A stretch of DNA of 64,000 bases from NCBI GenBank assembly GCA_024195265.1, contig JAJLRJ010000007.1, positions 5,848,058 to 5,912,057 of the forward strand, in the 5' to 3' direction. A program made the translations under genes and the position numbers. The notes under the pieces were generated by a model. It saw only the letters and a program-made list of their open reading frames with translations. It was not told the DNA's origin and made no database searches. This document shows positions 28,401 to 37,400 of this stretch, piece by piece; position 1 is the stretch's first letter, and every line of letters starts with the position of its first letter. This DNA comes from Dendrophyllia cribrosa (Eukaryota > Cnidaria > Anthozoa > Scleractinia > Dendrophylliidae).

Positions 28401-31400
28401 TCTATAAGGATCAATGATAAAGTTTATGAAGTAACACAGCAAAATAAATTATGTCGGTACATACTTCTCTGATCTTCAGATGCACCAGCCAAAAGAGAAT
28501 AAAAAATGTGGTAGTTTCTTTCTGCTGGATTTTGTCTGACAACTCGATTCTGAAGGAAAAAGAAACAAAAACCCTTTGGTCGCAAGTTCATTGTTTATAC
28601 CTGACTAATACTTTCAAAATGTAATATATGCCATTTTTGTTAACTACACATTTTTTTAACACTCTATTTCATTAAAATATCAAGGTCATAACAAATTTGA
28701 TAATAATTTTATGGCTGGCTCTGCGAGTGGGCAGGATGAAGGAAATCCTGTACTCTGATTGGCTACTGACAAGCGGGCAAGATGGAGCTCTCTAATGCCT
28801 CCTCAGGATTGCCTGCTTTGTTCCTGCAAGAAAAATTTTCTTTTGGCTATACAATTAATCTTTTAATAAACCAGCCTGTTTGGTCAAGATGGCTGGATAT
28901 TGCCGTTATTGTTTTATGGACCAAGACAAAAAAAAAACACAAAGAGCTTGGCCAATATGCAGTCATCTTGACTGAAAAAGTTTGGCAATAACGTATAAAT
29001 ATGGAATCAGGGATCACAGGGCTGGTTTCCTGAAGCCCAAGCAAAGGAATCATATTACATATAAAGCATAATCTAATTTACATCATGATGTAAATCTAGC
29101 AAGCACATCTTTTAGTAAATTGAATCATAAATAATATCTTTCAATTTACCTTCTCAAGGAGAACTGTTTGGTTTCATCAAATAATAAATTGAAGTCACAA
29201 GTCAAGGATGCATTGAAGAGAATTGTAATAATTAATGGAACCATACAATGCTCTAACATGAATGAATTAAACATCTTAATATATATAAAAGGATACAGTC
29301 CTGAATTTTGCCACCATCCATTCGTCCCTTTGAGTTGAACTTGAGGTGAATAAACTTTCCAAACCTACTTGAGTTATTGTTGTAAACAGTCTTTGCATTG
29401 CCAAAGGCTTCCATGATGGGGCTAAAAGAAGGAGTAACTGTGCAATCAGATTGCATTTTAGGTTGTGTTTCTTTTCACTAATCTAAACCTAGATTCTGCT
29501 ATCAAAAATTTGATTTTCTGTTCCATTAACAAACAAACCAATCTTAGATTGTAATCTGAACAATCTACATTTGGAGGTGATTCATTCAGATTGGTATCTG
29601 AATCTGATTTTAGATTGTGCATTCCTTTTGGTTTCGGTCCTAGTTTTAGCTTAATAGTATGTGATCATTTAGAACCTAAACAACAGAGGCCCTTTGTAGG
29701 GGGGGGGGGGGTGGGGGGGCTGGGGATGCAGATGAACAGAACGGATTGATCTTTTTTCAGATTTTTGTTCCAGCTTACATGAAAATCCAACAATCTGGAT
29801 TATGTAAATCTGAAACTGGATTTTCTAAAAGGATCACTACCTTACAAAGGTGGGGGAGGGGGGGGCACCCAGTGTAAAGGGGGGGGGGGAGGTAAAATTG
29901 GTTTACAATGAAAAATATTTCAGCCTTTTATGCCTCATTTTCTTTGCAGAATAGAGGGAGGGGGTGGACCCCTGTGTCCCTCTCATAGATTCTCCACTGC
30001 TTTATTACCTGCTCTGAAGGATCGCATCCTCAACATTTGGCATATTTTCTGATTCTTCTGTTCCTCGGCTGACATCTGATAAATACTTTAAAATAAACTT
30101 TGTGGATTCTGTTTTTCCTGCGCCTGATTCACCACTAAAAAACAAAAATAAATATGATAACTGTTTAGTTAGTTACTAATCAGGGCACAACGAAAATTAG
30201 GTTCCAAATGCATAATGCTATGATTCACATTTTAACCTGTTTAATTTTGGAGAAAGATGATGTTCATCATGTAATGAGCGTGGGACAAAGAAAAAATCTG
30301 AGACCTCGACAGTATTCGAACCTACGTGTATGACCCTCTACACAGCAGTTGGATGCTCTAACCGCTGAGCTATGAGAGATTTGTATTAAGCCATTATACC
30401 ACTATGGTGTAGGTTCATGTATGACATGCATCCTGCACACTGATAGGATCAGCAATGGCAAAAGAGTCATGTAAGGTCATAAATAAGATTATCATATGAC
30501 CCGTATGGCCCTGCGAACCTTTTCTTTGCAAAACCATTGATGAAAGTCCCGTATGAGGGCTGTACGCATTTGCGCAAGCGGAGCTGGAAAAAGCCGTACG
30601 GCCATACTACAAAAGTGGACGGCCTCGCACGTTAAGATTTCAAGTCTCCAAATTGGTCATATGATAAAATACTTATTGACTAAGTTAGGTCGGGCTGGAT
30701 GGGAAAATATTTGGCTCTTGGTCATGGTGCATGGACCTCGCTGCGCTCGGTCTGTACGCCATGACTTTGAGCCAAACATTTTCCCATCCAACCCTCCCAC
30801 TTAATTAGTCAATAAGTGCATATTATTATGAACATTCCATCTAATTACCAAGCTTAACATTCACCATCTTTCTCTGTTTAATTTTTGTTATCCTTTGTCT
30901 TAGATTATGGTTAATGAACTGGAGACATACAGTAGAAAAATAAAAATTAAACTGGTTTGAAAAAGACAAATTTGAACCACAAAACATACATGTATGGTCA
31001 TGAAGGTCATTAAGAATCCATATGATCTGAGATCAGAAATCTAATTTTGGATTCTCCCGAAGAAAAAAACGCAGCCTGAGAGAATGGGTTGCAAGACATT
31101 TATTCAAACTCCTGTCCCCAACCCCCATATTTCGGGGGAGGTACTCTGTATTTTTTTGGGTGGGGGTGTGCCGCTGGAACTCTAAAACCCTTGACCTATA
31201 CCAGACCATGTTAAGGTGGCTCGACTGGGTTTTTTGGCGACATAACACCCCAACTTTGAACGGCTGATACTTCACTGTCTGAGCTCGATCAGGCAAGCAG
31301 CTTCACATACCTACTAGAGATTAAATAAACTTTCCAAAAAAGTAGATTCGATTGACATCAAGGTTACCATAACAACGATCTGATGACATCATGGTTTTTG

Positions 31401-34400
31401 CATATTAGTAATTTTCTCAACATCTAGACCTAAACTTATAAAACGACTGTATGCCTCTTATAGTTTAAATGTATGTCTTCATGGAAAATATTCAACTCAA
31501 TTTTATTCGAAAACGCTCTCATAGAATTTTTTCAAACTTTGCAGTCTTGAAGACATACATTTAGACTATAAGAGGCATACAGTCATTTTAAAAGTTTAGG
31601 TCAAGATGTTGAGAAAATTACTAATATGCAAAAACCATGATGTCATCAGATTGTTGTTATGGTAACACTGATGTCAATCAAATCAACTTTTTTGGAAAGT
31701 TTATTTCATCTCTAGTTTATGTGTGAAGCAGCTTGCCTGGCCGAGCTCAGACAGTGAAGTATCAGCCGTTCAAAGTTGGGGTGTTATGTTGCCAAAAAAC
31801 CCAGTCGAGCCACCTTAAGCTGATTTTGCAAATGATACCCTATTCTAGACCAAAACTCTCTGATTTCTATACCTTATGCCAGACTAAACTGCTTGAAAAC
31901 CATACCCTTCACATTCACAGTGGCACATACCTGACTGTGTAGCTTATATATGAGAGTACCTGCCTCCCCCCCCCCGGCCCCATATCCACCATGTTACTAC
32001 TTGACCATTGTGTTGCCATTAACAAACAAACATTTATTAAACAAGCTACTGGTAGCTAGTTATTTATGGAAAACAACTGTATTGTTACGATACCTTATGA
32101 GCACACACTGACTTTCTCCTTTCTTCCACATGGAGTAGTAGCACTCATTTGCAATAGCATAAACATGAGGTGGAAGCTCACCAATGTGCCTCTCTCTGTA
32201 TGTTTCCATGACCGCTTTATCATACAGTCCTTCAACCACATAGTATGGATTTATTGCACACAGGATTGAGCCAATGTAGGTCTGAGGAATGAGTGAAAAT
32301 ATTACAGACTGAAAATAACTTTCAGCCCTAGCCTTCAGGCCTTCCTTTTTTCCAACATAAGTATACTTGCCAACTTTTCTGAAGTCAAATGCATGTGATT
32401 TTCGTATCCATATTACCTGAATTTCCGAACATTGCCAAAGATGTTCTGACAACTTCCCAACATTTCTGAAGATTCCTGAAGATGTTCCAATGATTTCCGA
32501 CGGTTGCCGAATGTCGCAGTGCATGCTCAAAAGCTTAGTGTGATTTTGCCGATATAGCGCTTATCTCAACCTTTCAGCTTGTTATTTGGCACTCAAACGC
32601 AACATTTAGCGCCGTTAACTGAACTATTTTGAGTGGAAATTGAATTCAATCTTTCACGTTAATGGTTAATAAACAAGTAGTGTGGAATTGTGGGTCAGGC
32701 GTGTGAAATTGCCCTGTATGCGTGTGATTGATGTTTTCGATCTGTATGCGTGTGAGTTGGTAGGTATACATAAGGGGGGGGGAGGGGAGCAGGCCTCCCT
32801 AGGCCTCTCCCCTAGATCGGTCAATGAACTGTTAAAAGACAGACTTACATATATCTTGTCACTTTTGTATCTGAGATGAAGGTTGTGTAGAATGGCAGCA
32901 TCATGAAGATCTCCTAAGTTGGCCATGTCATCCACACCATCCACACTGGTTTGATGCATAGGCGTGACATTCTGTCTGTTGAGCGAATCTTTGGCAATGC
33001 TGTAGGTCTGTGTATAAACAAAAGGGGACTGTAATAAATGTATATGAACTATCCTGTATTGTGTATAACTATGGCAAGAAGACCTGCCTGCCCTAAATTT
33101 CATCTCCAGAGCAATGCTTGTCCTTGGAGTTCACACTTTAGGATTTCATCCACAGATGCAAAAGTTAGGACCACCTTTTACAGCATACATGTAATAACTG
33201 AACAATAGGGCAGGAACAGAACTGCTCCGAAGCTTTTAAAAAGTTATATGCAGAATCAGCTTCACCTTATACAAAAGAAAAGTACCACATAATAGCTATC
33301 ACTTGAATTCACTATTCGCACAGCAAGGTTTGCAAAGTTTGTGTGTTGCTGTCAGAGTTTTGAACACTGCCATACCACAAGATTTCAATTTTACAGAATC
33401 GTATTGTTGTTCATTGTCATTTCACTTTGCTGATTACGTTGATTAAACACCACATCATTCATCGGAATTTACCCAAACAGAGCGTCTCTACAGACACCAA
33501 CTCACGGTACTGAAAGTGTCTGTATAGCAAGAGTTAGGTCCTGCAGGGCTGTCAATAAAATGGAAGCAGGGAATTTTTTCTGGCTATATTTTTGTGTTTG
33601 AGCGCCTGCTACTAAAATAAAAGAAATGAGAACACCCAAAACCAATCTTCCCTGGTCTACTTTCTTCACTAATTAAAAGTGATACTGTTTTGTTGAGGGG
33701 GGGGGGGGGGGGGGGGGGGAGAGAAAAAGGTCTGTAGAAATAAAAACTGAAACAGAATATTTTTCTTATTTACATGATTCTGATCACCCCTGTCATCAGA
33801 GGTTTCATTTGCCATGCTTCGATGCTTGATCACTTCAAAATATTTTAATAATTTTCAACTTCGTTCCCAGGGTCTCTCTTCTTCCCACACCCTGGAGCAA
33901 GAGAGAAAGAGAACAATAACTCACTCTCGCTGCAAGGAGCAGAAAGAAGAGAGACCCTGGGAACGAGGTTATATAATTTTTAGCAGTTTTGATAACTTAA
34001 CTGCTTGTTTAGAAAGCAAACGAAACCTGCCTTTGCGTATTTTCTTTTTATCATGAAAGAGTACAAGCATACAATGTATTATAAAAATATACAATGAAAG
34101 AAAGAGCTCAGCCCAACATGAACCTCATTGTTTACAATTTCTTTGTTTTAAAGGTTCTAGGTAATAGTAAATCGTGTTGAACACAATATTACAAAACTTT
34201 TATTAGCACATATGATATAGAATTACCATGACTTTGTACGGGAACAAAGGTGACCTTAAGCCAATATTGTTCTGAACCATCATATCCGATCTAGCCTGCT
34301 CACTTTCAATTAAGGCGCAACCCATATTAGCAATGAATTTTTAAAAGAAAATTATCGAAGTTCGATCTGGGATACAAGTCGCGATATTTATACCAGTACT

Positions 34401-37400
34401 TCAAATGAAGGTGTTTACAATAGCTAATCGATGTCAATAAAAAAATATCTGATCATTTACAATTTGAAAACCGGGTTTTTCAAAGAAAGAAATAACTATT
34501 TACAAAAGAGTTAATTACTGAAACTGAGAGCTTTATCTTTTTAATGCTCTCAGTACACACAATGAACTATGTTCTAGAGCTGTAGGCAATCTGATGCGGC
34601 GGTTCAGGTCTATCACTTTGTATTCTTAAATTCTTAATGCAAAATAAACTAAAGATTTCATGCCTTATTATCGACAATAATTAAATAGACCACAATCAAG
34701 AATTAACGGCAAGAGTCCTTAAACCCAGTTTGTTTGTATTGGATTTAAGGTCTTATAATTAGCATTCGATGTCATTAAATTTGAAAATAGAGTGCTGGGA
34801 GTTTGTTTCGCGATCGACTTTCGATTGTTCACTTGGAATTCACTCACCTTGTCATACTCAGTACGGAACGTAACTTCTGCGCCTTTTGACTCCGTTACCG
34901 TGGCGGGGACCCAATCTTTTCCCTCAAGAAGCCATACTCGAGATCCCTAGGAGATAAAATTATTCCCGATCAAAAGACTTTGAATTCATTCCAACACATA
35001 GACAGCTGCGACCACAGCAAAACACTCATTCATGCAATATGTATACAAAATTAAACACCAGTTAACAACATAATTAAGACAAACCACTTCATAAAACGAC
35101 TCCATGGCTAAATAATCTGAGCATGAGCTGCTGTTTTCACAAAGAATCAAGAGTTTGGCTTCATTTTCTAGCTACTGAAATTGAAAAGAAATCGGGAAGT
35201 CTTCGCAATGTCGATCGCACCGTCTTGTCCGGATCGCGGGCTCAGAGGCTTTTTACAGGAAGGGAGGAGTTTCTTGCGTAAATGAAATGGAACGAGATTA
35301 GAGCAAGTACTTATTATTGTTTGCTCCCATTGACACGAAATAGATAAGAAAAATCCTCGATGTGGGTGAGCTTTTGAGAGATGAGTGGTTCGGCATCCAT
35401 TGAAATTACAAAGAATCTGTTACCCTGGGACAAATACATGTATTTGTATTTACCAAAGAAGATGAGAGAACAGTTAAAAATAAATACTTGTAACTTTATT
35501 ACTTCCATCACTTGTTTACAATAATGTGTAATATTAAACAAATTGAACCCAAGAAGTGATGAGGAGTCTAAAGAAAAGCAGAAATGCTTGAAGTAATAGA
35601 TCCCTATTAACGGCCATGCTTTATGCTTCCTATTCCCAAATAAAGGAAAATACCAATTTAAAAATAAAATATATTCTAATTTAAATTTACATGTCAAATT
35701 AAGAAACCTTCATAATCTGAAATGGTAATTATTCAAAAGATTATTGAATTTATTTGTTTTCGTTTTTGGGAACTTTTGTTTTGTTTCGTGTTTCGTTTGC
35801 TGGGACGTCACGATCAGTAACCGGAGGTTCTTCTGGAACGCCTCCCAGTCAGTGCTGGCCTCTGAAAGACGGAAAGAGCAGAGCAATTACTTCCGGTTGA
35901 ATTCGTGACGTCCAGGACATCCGGCAGCAAAGGAGTACGTGACGAATCCAAAGAGATGGAAGTCGATTGTCTCGAGAGCCGTCCCCGACTTATCACGAAA
36001 GCCAGCCTGTGTGGCAGGCGTTCGAATAGCCTGCAGAACAGGCGTTATTTTTTTAAGCGTTTCAGGCGAGCGCGGTAGGCGAGCGCGAAGCGCGAGGCGA
36101 GCGCGGAGCGCGAGGAGAGAAAAAAATAACGCCTGTCCGCACACCATTGTTTGTGCCCTTCCGCCCCCATACACACCCCCAAATCACCAACCAATCATAA
36201 CGCAAAACGGCCTATTTTGGCCCCATATGGTGCGAGAGCCAAACCGACCACCGGCGAAGGTATAAAATGTCCTGATGGTTCTGCGCCGAACATACGCCAG
36301 CTACTCAAAAGAAAGCATTTGCAGAAGACTTGGAGATTCTGGTGTCCGAAACTGTGAAGCGTTCCAGTTCTGTGACAAGTTTTCGGCAACCCATTAGGGA
36401 AGACCGTAAAGGAGCCAAGATCTGTGAAATTTTATCCCAGCTTGGACTTCATGTCGAAGAGTCACACGCGTAAAATGGCAAGCACGCACGACTTTACATG
36501 TAATCTTATGCTTTTTAATGCCATTTGCTCCTTCTATTTGTTTTGAACGAGTGTACATTTAGCTTGTTTTGGAGGATTTTGGTGCTGACGAATTGAACTT
36601 TTGTAAAAAATGCCGCGTGCATGCAATGGACGGAAGGTCAAATCTGTCTATTGTGATTTACTGTAGTTTTTGTTCTCGATAAATTATGAGCATTCTTTTT
36701 TTCATTGCGGTTAGAGTGTTGCTTTCGGCATGTTAGTTATATATACGAAAGATTTTCACTTCTTCTCTAAAATGACAGGATCTGAAATGAGATGTCGCCC
36801 TTGCATGTCACTCTTCTATCTTGCCATGTTTTTGTCACGCTGGGCCCAGCTATTTTAGTTTTCGTTGGAATTGTCACGAAAATCGATCTGTAGATTCAAG
36901 CTTAGCAGAGAAAGATGTAGCTTTAAAAGTTAGCTATTCATTTTGTAGAGAATTGAAGTTTACGTGAGGTTTGTGAATTGAAGTTTACGTGAGCTGTGAT
37001 TTCATTGTCGGTTCCGCTTCGCCGGTCTAGTGTCTGTTTTGTTTACGCCGTCATTATGTGTCATACCATTATGATCACATGATATCGAGCAGCCAATTGG
37101 ATAGCCGCGTTCATATATGAACGCCGGAACAGCACGAACAATGGTGTGCGGACAGGCGTTATTTTTTTTCTCCCCTCGCGCTCCGCGCTCGCTTCGCGTT
37201 CGCCTCGCGCTTCGCGTTCGCCTGCCGCGCTCGCCTGAAACGCTTAAAAAAAAATAACGCCTGTTCTGCAGGCTAGCGTTCGAAGGGGAAGGTAGCCTGC
37301 GTGGCAAGCGGTCGAAGGGGAAGGGGAAGAATTCAGGCGCGCGAGAACGCGAAGGGTGCGCAAGGAAGGGGAAGGAAAGAGGGGGGTGGGGAACGTTATC

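Noticed and set aside
30290..30385. tRNA gene
   Set aside because: A and B boxes are good but the acceptor and anticodon stems do not pair, and a SINE-like tail follows.
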